A stretch of DNA of 64,000 nucleotides from Nonlabens marinus S1-08 (GCF_000831385.1 NZ_AP014548.1:1913779-1977778), one strand, 5' to 3'; numbered from the stretch's first letter, positions 7,547 through 16,960 are shown. The notes: generated by a model not told the origin, from the letters alone. Program-made: numbers and translations.

Positions 7547-8461
7547 TCATTCTTCTTGAGGTTTGATCTCGTTCACATCTACATTTTTACTGGCGGCAAA
7601 GTTGAAGCCGCTTTCCCACCAGGCTAGCATTTTTTGCTTGTTGAAAATCAGTGAGTTTGTGGTTAAAACGGTAGGTGTATAGTAAATGTTTATGATCGCA
7701 TTTTTATTACTAGCTACAAATTTACCTATGGCGATGTTCTGCTTCTCAATGCGGTCCATCATAAATCCATGGAGATTAGTTAGCAGTGAAAATGGATTTT
7801 TAGCAGGTAAATTATTCAATTGGGTGACTTCTGTCTCTAAAACGATGACATCAAGCGTGGTCGCGCCACGTTCAATAGCCTCTTTAATAGGTACCATACT
7901 CCCAAAACCACCGTCGGCATAATCGCACCCATTTTTATGTGCCACACTCATAAACGGAATGTAGTTACAAGAAATCCAGATCCAATCGCAAAAATCTTCA
8001 TAGGAGAAATCGCGTATGGATTTGTACTGGGTCTCATGGGAGGAAAGGTTAGAAACCGTTACCAACACGTCCTTGTCTGACGCCTTTAGTTGTTCAAACT
8101 CCGCCACCGTAAGGGTTTTACCAATGAGCTTTCGCAGGTTTTTACTTTCCCCAAAGGTTTTTTTTCCTTTCAAAAAACGCCTCAACACATTCCAGTGGTT
8201 AATACTAATTTGCTGGTGGTTGAATTTGTCTGTTTTGATTAAAAAAGGAGAATCGTTGAAAATGGACTTTTGATTGACGTGTGTATATACATCTTTGATT
8301 TTTTCAATTTTTTGAAGCGCCAAGTGAGAAATGAGCAAGCTACCTGTAGATGTTCCTATATACAGGTCATAGTCGTGGTGAAGTTCCTGAATCAAATACT
8401 GCGCAACGCCGCCCGCAAAAGCGCCCTTGCTGCCACCACCAGAAATAACTAATGCTCTCAT
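7547..8461 (-). CDS. Patatin-like phospholipase
   Basis: A 304-residue patatin-fold hydrolase. The oxyanion-hole motif GGGSKGAF starts at residue 8, the nucleophile serine is Ser38 in GTSTG, and the catalytic Asp lies in YADGGFGS. No signal peptide or membrane helix is visible, so it is probably cytoplasmic or peripherally membrane-bound. It should cleave acyl chains from phospholipids or related esters; the substrate cannot be read from the sequence. It stands alone between ahpC and the sorbosone dehydrogenase gene. Confidence 0.92.
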   Translation of the reverse strand: MRALVISGGGSKGAFAGGVAQYLIQELHHDYDLYIGTSTGSLLISHLALQKIEKIKDVYTHVNQKSIFNDSPFLIKTDKFNHQQISINHWNVLRRFLKGKKTFGESKNLRKLIGKTLTVAEFEQLKASDKDVLVTVSNLSSHETQYKSIRDFSYEDFCDWIWISCNYIPFMSVAHKNGCDYADGGFGSMVPIKEAIERGATTLDVIVLETEVTQLNNLPAKNPFSLLTNLHGFMMDRIEKQNIAIGKFVASNKNAIINIYYTPTVLTTNSLIFNKQKMLAWWESGFNFAASKNVDVNEIKPQEE

Positions 8462-8545
8462 AGGTTAATCGTCGCTATAGGGTGAAAGAAGGGTTGAGCA
8501 ATAAATTAATTTCATATAGGATGAATTGAAATAAGCGTATAACCA

Positions 8546-8580
8546 AAGATACCCGAAACTTAGTCAGTTTCAGGTATCTT
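8546..8580. repeat. 15-bp inverted repeat downstream of the sorbosone dehydrogenase gene
   Basis: AAGATACC.GAAACT pairs with AGTTTC.GGTATCTT across a 5-nt loop with one mismatch. The location fits a transcription terminator for the minus-strand gene ending at 8607, but only three T residues follow the stem on that strand. Confidence 0.55.
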
Positions 8581-8606
8581 GAATTTCTAGTTTTTTTTGG
8601 TACCTA

Positions 8607-9890
8607 TTAGATCGCACTCACTCTCCAAAGCACGCCACTGTCATCGTCGTTCACTAACAAACTTCCGTCCTTGTGAACAGTAACTCCTACAGGTCTACCG
8701 TATACATCTTTATCAGAGCCTTTAGCAGTAAAGCCGGTCAAGAAGTCCATCGGCGGTTGTGGTTTTCCTGCAGCGTCAAACGGGATAAAAACTACTTTGT
8801 ATCCGCTTAATGGTTTGCGGTTCCAGGAACCGTGTTGGCCTATAAACGCCCCATTTTTGTAAAGCTTTGGAAATTGGTTTGCAGTATAAAATGTAAAACC
8901 TAAAGATGCGGTGTGTGGTCCTAGCGGCACATCTGGAACGATGGCTTTGTCAACCAATTCTTGATGTGGGTCTTCACTCCATCGTGGATCTTTAATATCT
9001 CCATAATAGGAGTAAGGCCAGCCGTACCAGCCGCCTTTTTTAACGCTGGTAGCATAATCAGGAACTAAGTTATTTCCTAATTTATCTCTTTCATTAACTG
9101 CTGTCCAAAGTTCGCCAGTAACTGGATTCCAGTCCATTCCAACTGGATTTCTTAGTCCAGTAGCGTATTCTATTTCTCCGCTTCCATCAGGGTTGATTTC
9201 CAGAATGGTGGCACGACGCTTTTCATATTCCATACCGTTTTCTCCAACATTGGATCCAGAACCTACCGAAATGTAGATTTTAGATTGGTCAGCATTCGTA
9301 ATCAAGTTTCGAGTCCAGTGATTGTTATAACCACCTGCAGGCAAATCTAAAATTTTAGTTCCTGAGCCGTTAAGTTGTTCCATTCCATTGGTATATGGAT
9401 ATTGGTACAAGCCGTCCGTGTTTGCTACATAAAAGGTATTCCCAATAATCAACATCCCAAACGGCTGATTTAATCCGCTAACGAATACGTTTTGATAATC
9501 GGCTTCACCGTCCTTATCCGTATCGCGTAGCAAGGTGATTTGGTTCGCGCTATTTCTGGTGTTGGATTCTATGACAAATACATCTCCATTATCGTGAACA
9601 TAAGTCCATCTTGGATGTTTTAACGCTTTCGCGAAAGCGTTTACTTTAAAACCTTCAGGAGCTGTAGGCATGTTGCCATCTTGCCAACCTATCACATTAC
9701 TCACCAAAACTTCTGATTCAGTCGCGTAAGGCGCTGGTAAAGTAATTTCACCTATAGCGGTAGTTACTACTTGATTGGAATTATCGCTCATTTCTTCCTT
9801 GACTTCCTGCGGAGTGCTATCCTTAGGGTCTTTTGACTTACAGGAAATCAACAGTAAAGAAAATAATAACGTATATAAATACTTGTTCAT
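8607..9890 (-). CDS. PQQ-dependent sugar (sorbosone) dehydrogenase-like lipoprotein
   Basis: A 427-residue protein with a lipoprotein signal (lipobox LLISC, Cys17), a low-complexity linker, and a six-bladed propeller domain of the glucose/sorbosone dehydrogenase family. Typical pieces are visible: VESNTRNSANQITLLRDTDKDGEAD, a VGSGSNVGENG block, ATGLRNPVGMDWNP, and GQHGSWNR near the end. The family oxidises sugars with PQQ in the periplasm, but no PQQ synthesis genes are in the window and many Bacteroidota homologues have unproven cofactors. A perfect window palindrome (9624-9639) encodes NAFAKAL near the mature N-terminus. Confidence 0.9.
   Translation of the reverse strand: MNKYLYTLLFSLLLISCKSKDPKDSTPQEVKEEMSDNSNQVVTTAIGEITLPAPYATESEVLVSNVIGWQDGNMPTAPEGFKVNAFAKALKHPRWTYVHDNGDVFVIESNTRNSANQITLLRDTDKDGEADYQNVFVSGLNQPFGMLIIGNTFYVANTDGLYQYPYTNGMEQLNGSGTKILDLPAGGYNNHWTRNLITNADQSKIYISVGSGSNVGENGMEYEKRRATILEINPDGSGEIEYATGLRNPVGMDWNPVTGELWTAVNERDKLGNNLVPDYATSVKKGGWYGWPYSYYGDIKDPRWSEDPHQELVDKAIVPDVPLGPHTASLGFTFYTANQFPKLYKNGAFIGQHGSWNRKPLSGYKVVFIPFDAAGKPQPPMDFLTGFTAKGSDKDVYGRPVGVTVHKDGSLLVNDDDSGVLWRVSAI
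9624..9639. repeat. 16-bp palindrome, perfect copy
   Basis: Within the sorbosone dehydrogenase-like gene, read as NAFAKAL. Confidence 0.95.
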
Positions 9891-10034
9891 AGCTTTTGTT
9901 TTGAAGTTATAAAAATAGGAGGTAAGGGGTAGAAAGGAGCTGTGGTTAACGGGATTTTAGGGAAAGGTTTTAAGAAAATAAGGCACAAGAAATTAGATGT
10001 AGTAGATTAATTGTAGTACAGAAAAAAATATGAA

Positions 10035-10907
10035 TTAATATTTGTGCTTGCTTGTTTTGAACATAAAAAGTAGACCAGCCTCGAAAAAATTAGTCCTATT
10101 GATTCTATCGTAGTTCGCAATGAAACTCAATTTATCATTAATAAGAAACATTCTATAATAAACTGCATAAGTTAGGTACTTATTCCAGTAGCCTAGTTGC
10201 GCACCGTACTGTAATTGCAAATTGTAATGGTGTCTTTCAATGCCTATCGCTCCGCCAAAACCTTTATAATTATTGAAACTTTGAATACCAATTTTGGTCG
10301 TCAGTAAAGAGTTTATGAAGTTTAGACTTGTAACATTTGAAGATAGATTATAGGCTTCGAATTGAAAATTAGAATAATCCTTTTTAATGTACTCGATTGA
10401 GTTGTTGAAGAAAACCTTGCTAAATAATGAATTGTAATAGGTGAATTTTGTTTCATATGTCAAGTTATCTGCAAAGTCAGTAGCGATAGCTAATTTTAGT
10501 GATATTTTCTCCTGGAAACTTTCAAAGTGCATTAGGTTCTGCTCTTCTTGTCCATTACTAATTGAAATACCGTAGGGCGCAAAACTCAAATCTGAAAAAC
10601 TACCAATTGACATCCAGATTCCACGTTCTCTAAAAGTCTGCATATTAACAGTTATGAACGCATTGTTCTCAAGTTCATATTCAACTACTTCATAGCCTGA
10701 AAGACTAAAGAGTAAAATGTTGAAACCTTCAGGAACCGTAATTTCAAATTTACCATCAAAATCGGTTTGTGTAATTACGTTTGTTCCTTTTACTGAAACT
10801 GTAGCGCCTAAAATTGGAGTTTCATTTTCTAATACCACTCCTTTATATACTTGACTAAAAGCTAAGTAATTCATTAGTAAGATCAGAATGGTCAGTAAGT
10901 CCTTCAA
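10035..10907 (-). CDS. Carboxypeptidase regulatory-like domain protein with probable beta-barrel
   Basis: A 290-residue secreted protein. After a short signal peptide (cleavage near LAFSQ) comes a CarboxypepD_reg-like/CNA-type domain (about residues 21-92, with the pattern GATVSVKGTN...TDFDGKF.I.VPEG), as in the plug region of SusC/TonB proteins. The C-terminal 190 residues are rich in alternating aromatic/polar strands and resemble a small outer-membrane barrel. The start is TTG; the same frame has a TAA four codons upstream and no ATG that keeps the signal peptide. It is AT-richer than its neighbours and lies 24 nt behind nhaC. The specific role is unknown. Confidence 0.7.
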   Translation of the reverse strand: MKDLLTILILLMNYLAFSQVYKGVVLENETPILGATVSVKGTNVITQTDFDGKFEITVPEGFNILLFSLSGYEVVEYELENNAFITVNMQTFRERGIWMSIGSFSDLSFAPYGISISNGQEEQNLMHFESFQEKISLKLAIATDFADNLTYETKFTYYNSLFSKVFFNNSIEYIKKDYSNFQFEAYNLSSNVTSLNFINSLLTTKIGIQSFNNYKGFGGAIGIERHHYNLQLQYGAQLGYWNKYLTYAVYYRMFLINDKLSFIANYDRINRTNFFEAGLLFMFKTSKHKY

Positions 10908-10931
10908 TATGATCGTTTATAATATTTCTGG

Positions 10932-12452
10932 CTACAGCTCCACCTGCCTCTCACCAACTACCTTCCCAGAAAGTTCCTTAATCTTAATGCTAAACGCCGC
11001 AAACAGTAAGGTCATAAATGGCGATAGGTAATTAAAAATCGCATAAGGTAAATAAGAGACCACGTCAACACCTAATGTGGTGCTTTGATACGCTCCACAA
11101 GTATTCCAAGGGATCAGTACGGAAGTTACAGTACCAGAATCTTCCAGAGTTCTAGACAAGTTTTCTGGTGCTAGCCCTTTATCTCTATAGGCTTTAGCAT
11201 ACATTTTTCCTGGAACTACGATCGCTAGATATTGATCACTAGCCGTCACGTTAATGGCGAGACAACTCACCACCGTACTTGCAAACAATCCAAAAACCGA
11301 ATCAAATAAATTCAATAGGGCCTTACTGATAGTAGCTAGTGCCCCTATCGCATCCATCACACCGCCGAAAACCATAGCGCAAACGATGAGCCAGATGGTT
11401 CCTAACATTCCTGCCATTCCACCTGCTTCAAATAACCCGGCAAGCTTTTCGCCTATTTCCACATTATCTGTGATAGGAGCTATGGAGGTGTCCACAGTAA
11501 TAGCGTTCATGATGCCTTTATAAGCAGAAACCGTATCCCAATTCTCTAACCCACTAGCAGCAAGAACTAAATCTGGTTGGAAAAATAAAGCAGCGGCAGC
11601 CGCTAACAAGGTCCCGACTAGTAAAGCTACTAGAGGCGATACTTTCTTCACAATCATAGCAATAACTAGAACAGGAACTACAAATAGCCAAGGTGAGGTA
11701 TTGAACGTATTGTCAATTGCGCTTTGGTAAGAGGAAATATCTGCTTTACCGGTATGCTCTATGGTGAAACCTAGAATCACAAAAACAATCAGCGTAATAA
11801 TGATGGTCGGTACTGTGGTAAGCGTCATGTATTTGATGTGCGTAAACAAATCAGTTCCCGCCATGGCAGGAGCAAGATTTGTGGTATCACTTAACGGTGA
11901 TAGCTTATCGCCAAAATAAGCCCCACTCAAGACCGCACCCGCAGTCATCCCAGCATTAATGTCTAGTGCTCCAGCAATACCTATTAGTGCAATACCCACA
12001 GTTGCGCTGGTCGTCCAGCTGCTTCCTGTTGCAACGGAGATGACCGCACAAATAACCACACAAGCAGCTAGAAAAATGGTCGGGTTCAAAATGTCAAGCC
12101 CATAGTAAATCATGGTGGGAATGATCCCGCTTATGAGCCACGTACCAGCCAGTGCACCTACCATTAATAAGATAAGGATGGCACCAGTAGTCGATTTTAA
12201 GTTTTGGGCGACTTCTTCAATCATGGTTTCATAAGAGACCTTATTAAAAAAGCCAACAATCGCAGCCACCGCTGCACCTAGTAAGAGGATAAATTGGTTA
12301 GATCCAGATAAGGCATCATCGCCATACACCACTAAAACATTAAAGGCAAGCATGCCTATAAGAGCGGCCACAGGGATCAAGGCTTCCCAAATGTTTAATT
12401 CTCTGTTTTCAATAATTTTTTCGTCCTCGTGGTTAATGTTTTGGCTTTCCAT
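10932..12452 (-). CDS. nhaC: Na+/H+ antiporter, NhaC family
   Basis: A 506-residue polytopic membrane protein with about 11-12 hydrophobic segments. Signatures of the NhaC/IT superfamily are present: TGSSWTTSATVGIALIGIA, GAYFGDKLSPLSDTTNLAPA, and near the C-terminus SDQYLAIVVPGKM and LEDSGTVTSVLIPWNTCGA. It exchanges Na+ for H+ across the inner membrane, consistent with a marine lifestyle. A polar N-terminal tail precedes the first helix. An 18-bp quasi-palindrome (12484-12501) lies about 32 nt upstream of the start and may be an operator. Confidence 0.93.
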   Translation of the reverse strand: MESQNINHEDEKIIENRELNIWEALIPVAALIGMLAFNVLVVYGDDALSGSNQFILLLGAAVAAIVGFFNKVSYETMIEEVAQNLKSTTGAILILLMVGALAGTWLISGIIPTMIYYGLDILNPTIFLAACVVICAVISVATGSSWTTSATVGIALIGIAGALDINAGMTAGAVLSGAYFGDKLSPLSDTTNLAPAMAGTDLFTHIKYMTLTTVPTIIITLIVFVILGFTIEHTGKADISSYQSAIDNTFNTSPWLFVVPVLVIAMIVKKVSPLVALLVGTLLAAAAALFFQPDLVLAASGLENWDTVSAYKGIMNAITVDTSIAPITDNVEIGEKLAGLFEAGGMAGMLGTIWLIVCAMVFGGVMDAIGALATISKALLNLFDSVFGLFASTVVSCLAINVTASDQYLAIVVPGKMYAKAYRDKGLAPENLSRTLEDSGTVTSVLIPWNTCGAYQSTTLGVDVVSYLPYAIFNYLSPFMTLLFAAFSIKIKELSGKVVGERQVEL

Positions 12453-12483
12453 GTAAAATAAAGATGTCCGTAATGTTACAACT

Positions 12484-12501
12484 TTGCAATTGCAGTTGCA
12501 A
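12484..12501. promoter_or_regulatory. 18-bp quasi-palindrome upstream of nhaC
   Basis: TTGCAATTGCAGTTGCAA matches its reverse complement at 16 of 18 positions and consists of three TTGCAR units. It lies between nhaC and the cupin gene, in the nhaC promoter region. It is a candidate binding site for a dimeric regulator. Confidence 0.4.
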
Positions 12502-12504
12502 ACC

Positions 12505-13056
12505 CTATTCGTGCCTTACATAGGTTTCTAGCAGTTTTTTCTCATATCCTAGCTTTCGCGAAAGCGTAACTGCCACCCGCATCAAAGGACGCAACAATTT
12601 GAATAACAAGGAGTCCACTTGTGTATCACCCCATTCCAATAAGAGTACGGCATAAAAAGGATTATACGGAATTTGATTTGGACCAAATGTTTTTCCATCA
12701 CTTACCAACCCAAAAAGTACGGCCATAAAGTTCTCAAAACCGGGTTGACCAGGTTCTAATCGCGCGCGAAAAACGATCGGCACGTCATTAGGATTGTAAA
12801 ATCGGTGGTTGTGCCTGATGGGTACTTTGAATTTCTCTCCTGGTGTCAGGCGTAGTTCTTTTCCTAGATAGTGAACTCCTAATATTCCCTCAATAGGCTC
12901 AAATTCTTCCGTGAACTGCTGGTGGTAATGCACAGGGTTACCACCTCCAGGTTGTAGCTCTACTTCTATATATGTGTAAGTGCCATCCGTGCTTCGGCTG
13001 GTAGCGAGTAGCGTTGCTTTTTCTTTAGTAATGGGATTCCTATAGATAGTTGGCAT
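12505..13056 (-). CDS. Cupin domain-containing protein
   Basis: A 183-residue single-cupin protein. Cupin motif 1 (VHYHQQFTEEFEPIEG) supplies two His and Glu metal ligands, and motif 2 (KFKVPIRHNHRFYNP) a further His, so a bound metal ion is likely. The substrate is unknown. The frame is open two codons further to a TTG, but the ATG at 13056 (MPTIYRN) is the natural start. The C-terminal helix contains a near-perfect window palindrome (12551-12566) read as LSRKL. It may be a stand-alone gene. Confidence 0.8.
   Translation of the reverse strand: MPTIYRNPITKEKATLLATSRSTDGTYTYIEVELQPGGGNPVHYHQQFTEEFEPIEGILGVHYLGKELRLTPGEKFKVPIRHNHRFYNPNDVPIVFRARLEPGQPGFENFMAVLFGLVSDGKTFGPNQIPYNPFYAVLLLEWGDTQVDSLLFKLLRPLMRVAVTLSRKLGYEKKLLETYVRHE
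12551..12566. repeat. 16-bp palindrome, one outer mismatch
   Basis: First base A instead of C. Within the cupin gene, read as LSRKL. Confidence 0.9.
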
Positions 13057-13146
13057 GCTCAAAGCTAAGTGCTAGCACATGCATTTGTTTGATAAAGTGA
13101 TAATAAATACCAATTAGCAGGCTTTACTTAGGCCGCTTTTAAATAG

Positions 13147-13154
13147 TATTTTTG
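13147..13154 (+). promoter_or_regulatory. Putative trxB -7 promoter element
   Basis: TATTTTTG matches TAnnTTTG and ends 19 nt before the trxB ATG. A TTTA at 13123-13126, 20 nt upstream, could serve as a weak -33 element. Confidence 0.5.
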
Positions 13155-13173
13155 TATTCCAAAAATTTTAAGG

Positions 13174-14160
13174 ATGTCAGAGCAAATAGAACGAATAAAG
13201 TGTTTGATTATCGGGTCAGGACCCGCAGGATATACCGCAGCTATATATGCAGCACGTGCAGATATGCACCCTATCATGTACACAGGGATGGAACCTGGTG
13301 GACAATTAACTACAACGACAGAGGTGGATAATTTTCCTGGATATCCAGACGGTATCGATGGACCAGCGATGATGGTAGATTTACAAAAACAAGCGGAACG
13401 TTTTGGTACTGAAGTTCGATTTGGTATGGTAACGGCTGTAGAGTTTTCTAATGAAAGAGGTGGAATTCACAAAGTGACTGTCGACGGTAAAACAAACCTA
13501 GAAGCAAATACGGTAATTATTTCTACAGGAGCATCTGCAAAATATTTAGGATTAGAGAGTGAGCAACGTTTGCGCGGTGGTGGTGTAAGTGCTTGTGCAG
13601 TATGTGATGGTTTTTTCTATAAAAATCAAGATGTAGCTATTGTTGGAGCAGGAGATACGGCTGCAGAGGAAGCATCATACCTAGCCAAAATATGTAAAAG
13701 CGTTACGATGCTTGTCCGTAAAGATTATATGAAAGCTTCTAAAGCCATGCAACACCGGGTACATAGCCTAAAAAACATTGAGGTGCTTTATAACAGCGAG
13801 GTGGATGAGGTGCTAGGTGATAATGTAGTAGAAGGTTTGCGCATCGTGAATAATGAAACTGGAAACAAACATGACATCGAGATCACAGGATTGTTTATCG
13901 CTATAGGTCACAAACCTAACACAGACATCTTCAAAGGACAGCTGGATATGGGTGCTGATGGATATTTGAAAACCACACCAGGAACTACTAAAACTAATTT
14001 ACCAGGTGTGTTTGCCAGTGGTGATGTCCAGGATAAAATCTACCGTCAAGCAGTCACTGCTGCTGGATCTGGTTGTATGGCGGCTCTAGATGCAGAACGT
14101 TATCTTGCCGACATAGGCGTGGTGGCAGAGGTGAAGGCTGGAGACTATAGTATTGAGTAA
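13174..14160 (+). CDS. trxB: Thioredoxin-disulfide reductase
   Basis: A 328-residue FAD/NADPH enzyme that reduces thioredoxin in the cytoplasm. An N-terminal FAD-binding GSGPAGYTAAIYAAR is followed by the redox-active CAVC (Cys141, Cys144), an NADPH-binding GAGDTAAEEA, and a C-terminal FAD motif FASGDVQDKIYRQAVTAAGSG. Length and order match the low-Mr bacterial TrxB family. It probably serves the thioredoxin and AhpC encoded at 6.3-7.4 kb. It is transcribed alone and closed by a strong terminator. Confidence 0.96.
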   Translation: MSEQIERIKCLIIGSGPAGYTAAIYAARADMHPIMYTGMEPGGQLTTTTEVDNFPGYPDGIDGPAMMVDLQKQAERFGTEVRFGMVTAVEFSNERGGIHKVTVDGKTNLEANTVIISTGASAKYLGLESEQRLRGGGVSACAVCDGFFYKNQDVAIVGAGDTAAEEASYLAKICKSVTMLVRKDYMKASKAMQHRVHSLKNIEVLYNSEVDEVLGDNVVEGLRIVNNETGNKHDIEITGLFIAIGHKPNTDIFKGQLDMGADGYLKTTPGTTKTNLPGVFASGDVQDKIYRQAVTAAGSGCMAALDAERYLADIGVVAEVKAGDYSIE

Positions 14161-14180
14161 CCCTAGAAATAGCAGAATAA

Positions 14181-14217
14181 AAAAATCCCTTGCTGGCAAC
14201 GCCAGCAAGGGATTTTT
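14181..14217. terminator. Bidirectional terminator between trxB and the head-GIN gene
   Basis: A perfect 17-bp inverted repeat with a 3-nt loop: a GC-rich stem (TCCCTTGCTGGC/GCCAGCAAGGGA) is flanked by five A and five T. It lies 20 nt after the trxB stop and 18 nt after the convergent gene's stop, so it can end transcription in both directions. Confidence 0.93.
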
Positions 14218-14235
14218 AGTTGGTTCAAATGATGA

Positions 14236-15054
14236 TTATCCCTTCATCAAAGCAGCCTTGCCAGCAAACTCTACCATGTCAATTTTGGCGCTGTTGTAAA
14301 GTGTTGTCTTAGAATCCCCAGAGGCTCTCAGTTCTATATTGTTAGATACGTTTACGGTAGCTTCAGCGTCTTTTTTGATGTTCAGCTTAAGATCTTTAAG
14401 GTCCAATTTTTCAGCGGTCAGACTACACTTTCCTTCCAGTACCATACTGGAATCGTCTGCATCTCCTTCCATACGTGCCGCGGCACGATCTGTCATCATA
14501 AAGTCAATTTGTTTGTACATTACTAAAGCTTTCGTGTCAGAAGAACCAGTCAAGTTGAATTGTGCAGTATCACCACTCAAATTACATTCTGACCTGGAGT
14601 CTGCCATTCCATTAAAAGTCAAGTTATTGACACGTCCAGTTAGAAACACCTTAGCATCGTCTTTTACATTAACTTGTAAGTTGTCCATTCTCAAATTTGT
14701 CACGGTAGAGATTTCAGCATCCTCAAAGGCTGTGATTTTATTCATTCCAGGCGTATAAATCACAGTTATTTTCATGCGTTTGCTGCGTCTGATATCTGCC
14801 GATGTTTTTACCGTAAGAATCCCACCTATTACGTCAACATTGATATACTGGTGTAAATTAGAGTCAGTTGCGATATCCACTTTGGGTTCTGGCCCTTCAG
14901 CAAGGGATACCTCAAAATCTTCTCCTATGCTGACTTCTTGGAATTCTGTTAATTCAATAATTCTTGTAGTGACATCTCGGTTGCCTTTTACTTTTTGCGC
15001 TTTCGCGAAAGCGAAACTCAATAAAAGGACTGTTACTATTCCTATATTTTTCAT
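14236..15054 (-). CDS. DUF2807 (putative auto-transporter adhesin, head GIN) protein
   Basis: A 272-residue exported protein. A signal peptide ending SFAFAKAQ precedes a right-handed beta-helix-like DUF2807 domain, opening with ITELTEFQEVSIGEDFEVSLAEG and rich in repeated N/D-x-hydrophobic strands. Such proteins often accompany PspC genes in Bacteroidota and are thought to act at the envelope; an adhesin function is only implied by the name. It lies 115 nt downstream of the PspC gene in the same orientation. A perfect window palindrome (14998-15013) encodes the signal-peptidase site, as in the gene at 412. Confidence 0.85.
   Translation of the reverse strand: MKNIGIVTVLLLSFAFAKAQKVKGNRDVTTRIIELTEFQEVSIGEDFEVSLAEGPEPKVDIATDSNLHQYINVDVIGGILTVKTSADIRRSKRMKITVIYTPGMNKITAFEDAEISTVTNLRMDNLQVNVKDDAKVFLTGRVNNLTFNGMADSRSECNLSGDTAQFNLTGSSDTKALVMYKQIDFMMTDRAAARMEGDADDSSMVLEGKCSLTAEKLDLKDLKLNIKKDAEATVNVSNNIELRASGDSKTTLYNSAKIDMVEFAGKAALMKG
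14998..15013. repeat. 16-bp palindrome, perfect copy
   Basis: Within the head-GIN gene, encoding the signal-peptide end FAFAKA. With its flanks it is identical over 24 nt to the copy at 450. Confidence 0.95.
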
Positions 15055-15169
15055 TCTGTTCGTTTGAACTCAAAATTAACGAAAAACCGCTCCACAACAG
15101 TGAAACGGTTCTTAATGTATTGCCTAAATTATAGGAGGATCCAGTCGATGAGGTAATAGAGTAATGCTA

Positions 15170-16960
15170 TCATGGCTGTTCCTTTTTAGAGTTCCATGCG
15201 ATAGTTTTTACATCTGTTTTTGTGGTGACCCATCCTTCATCCTCTTTTGATTGTACCGCATCATTTTGAGAAACTCCATCGTTACCATCATATTTCCAAT
15301 CTCCATCATTTTCTTCTACTGGAACACTGGGTTGCGTGATGCTGTCGTTTGAAATTTCCTCGACTTCTTTCACCTCTTCTATCACGGGACAATCCAGACA
15401 TACTGCTTTACCGTCTTTGATCTGGTAGGTATACTCATTGTTATTACCCAGGTTGAAGGCATCGTTGCTTATCCAGGATCTATAACGCTCGCCGAATCGT
15501 TCATTGAATCTAGCTTTAGTAGCTTCTGGTAGATAGATCATCACCTCAATATCTGGATCGATAAATCTACTATCCTTAGGCAGCGTGAAATAATCCGAAG
15601 CTACAAAGGAAGAGTCTGTCAACTTGTATTCAAATTGAATTGCTTTTGCGCGTTCCTTGGCTTGTTCAAAGCTGGAGCCTTTTCCTTTATATAGGATTTC
15701 TACTCTAGCCACAGAATCTGTGGTTGAGCCTATAGCAAACTTAGTTTCGTAGTACCTGATCATCTCTACACCATTGACCTTGTCAAAATCAATTTGAAAC
15801 GCTCGTCGATTACTATTATAACGGCCTTGATTTCCAGAATCGGTTAATTCTAATGAAAACACCTTTTCCTTATCAACACTAAATTTCTCTGTTTTTTGGA
15901 CGGTCGCGTCGATCGCCTGGCTCGCTGCAATTCTACCTATCATGATACTCAAAGCAATGACAGCAACAATCCAAACCGCTGCTAGCGAAATGTAAACTTT
16001 AGAACCTAAAGCTTTCAAGTTACTTACTAAGAGCCTAAGACCCAGCACGGCCAACAAGAACAAGGGTATTCCCGCTGTCAATATAATGGCTAGTATGAGC
16101 CAAAAGCTTGCAAATTCAGAAGGTACTACCAGATCAAATATATTGAGCAGGCTGTAACCGTCTATATTGATAAAACTTGCTGTAATAGTAGAGACAATCA
16201 AGGCAACTAGGGCAATGGTTGAAACCAAGAAGAGCAAAAGTCCAAATATTTTGACTATGGCTTTTAAAATTCCCTTTATGATTCTGCCCAGTACACTGAA
16301 GAAACGAACGGTACCTCTTTTTCCCTTTTGACCTACGATACGGTAGTCGGCGTCGGTCTTCCCGTCGACTACTGGTTCAAAACCCGACTTGAAGTTCTCT
16401 TCAATATTAGATATGTTCACTTCTTTGCCCATCATGGTCAAACGTTGGTTTGTTGTTACCGCATCTGGAACAAAAATCCATAAGATCAAATAGATAAAGA
16501 AGGAAAAGCCAGAGGTCAAGAACAAAGTAACGATCCATAAAACGCGAACCCAAACAGTGTCAATCCCTAAGTAATAGCCCAATCCAGAACTTACACCACC
16601 TATATAACCGTTTTGTGTATCTCTAAATAATTGCTTGCTTCTCATAGCATAAGCAGGGCGCTTAGCTTTAGATTCGGACTCGTTGAAGATCTCTTCGTCT
16701 ACTTCATAATCTTCTGGTTGGCCCATGATGTCTATCACGGCTTCTACATGTCCTATGGATATGACTTGTTGATCGTTAGCACGCTTTTCTAGGAAAAGCT
16801 CTGCAATTCTGGATTCTATATCGCTCATGATCTCGTCAGCGCCAGTAGTTCCTGCAAAGGACCTGCGTACCGCAGCCAGATAACGCTGTAAGCGTTGATA
16901 GGCATCTTCGTCTATGTGGAAGAACAGCCCAGCGAGGTTGATGTTGATGGTCTTGTTCAT
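15170..16960 (-). CDS. PspC domain-containing membrane protein
   Basis: A 596-residue protein. A cytoplasmic N-terminus with an HxxxF-type regulatory stretch is followed by a PspC domain (about residues 103-167; QLFRDTQNGYIGGVSSGLGYYLGID, then a membrane span ending IFVPDAV), four more hydrophobic segments (about 230-345), and a long extracytoplasmic C-terminal domain ending in an acidic low-complexity tail. PspC proteins respond to envelope stress. Its start overlaps the PadR stop by 4 nt, so its expression is coupled to the repressor. Confidence 0.9.
   Translation of the reverse strand: MNKTININLAGLFFHIDEDAYQRLQRYLAAVRRSFAGTTGADEIMSDIESRIAELFLEKRANDQQVISIGHVEAVIDIMGQPEDYEVDEEIFNESESKAKRPAYAMRSKQLFRDTQNGYIGGVSSGLGYYLGIDTVWVRVLWIVTLFLTSGFSFFIYLILWIFVPDAVTTNQRLTMMGKEVNISNIEENFKSGFEPVVDGKTDADYRIVGQKGKRGTVRFFSVLGRIIKGILKAIVKIFGLLLFLVSTIALVALIVSTITASFINIDGYSLLNIFDLVVPSEFASFWLILAIILTAGIPLFLLAVLGLRLLVSNLKALGSKVYISLAAVWIVAVIALSIMIGRIAASQAIDATVQKTEKFSVDKEKVFSLELTDSGNQGRYNSNRRAFQIDFDKVNGVEMIRYYETKFAIGSTTDSVARVEILYKGKGSSFEQAKERAKAIQFEYKLTDSSFVASDYFTLPKDSRFIDPDIEVMIYLPEATKARFNERFGERYRSWISNDAFNLGNNNEYTYQIKDGKAVCLDCPVIEEVKEVEEISNDSITQPSVPVEENDGDWKYDGNDGVSQNDAVQSKEDEGWVTTKTDVKTIAWNSKKEQP

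Noticed and set aside
8546..8580. Confident rho-independent terminator
   Set aside because: The stem is good but only three T follow on the relevant strand, so it is listed only as an inverted repeat.
13057..13062. Two-codon extension of the cupin gene
   Set aside because: The extension begins with TTG; the ATG at 13056 is the simpler start.
14339..14758. 139-residue plus-strand frame opposite the head-GIN gene
   Set aside because: It is antisense to a gene with a clear domain and signal peptide, has no recognisable motif, and is a shadow of that gene's codon pattern.
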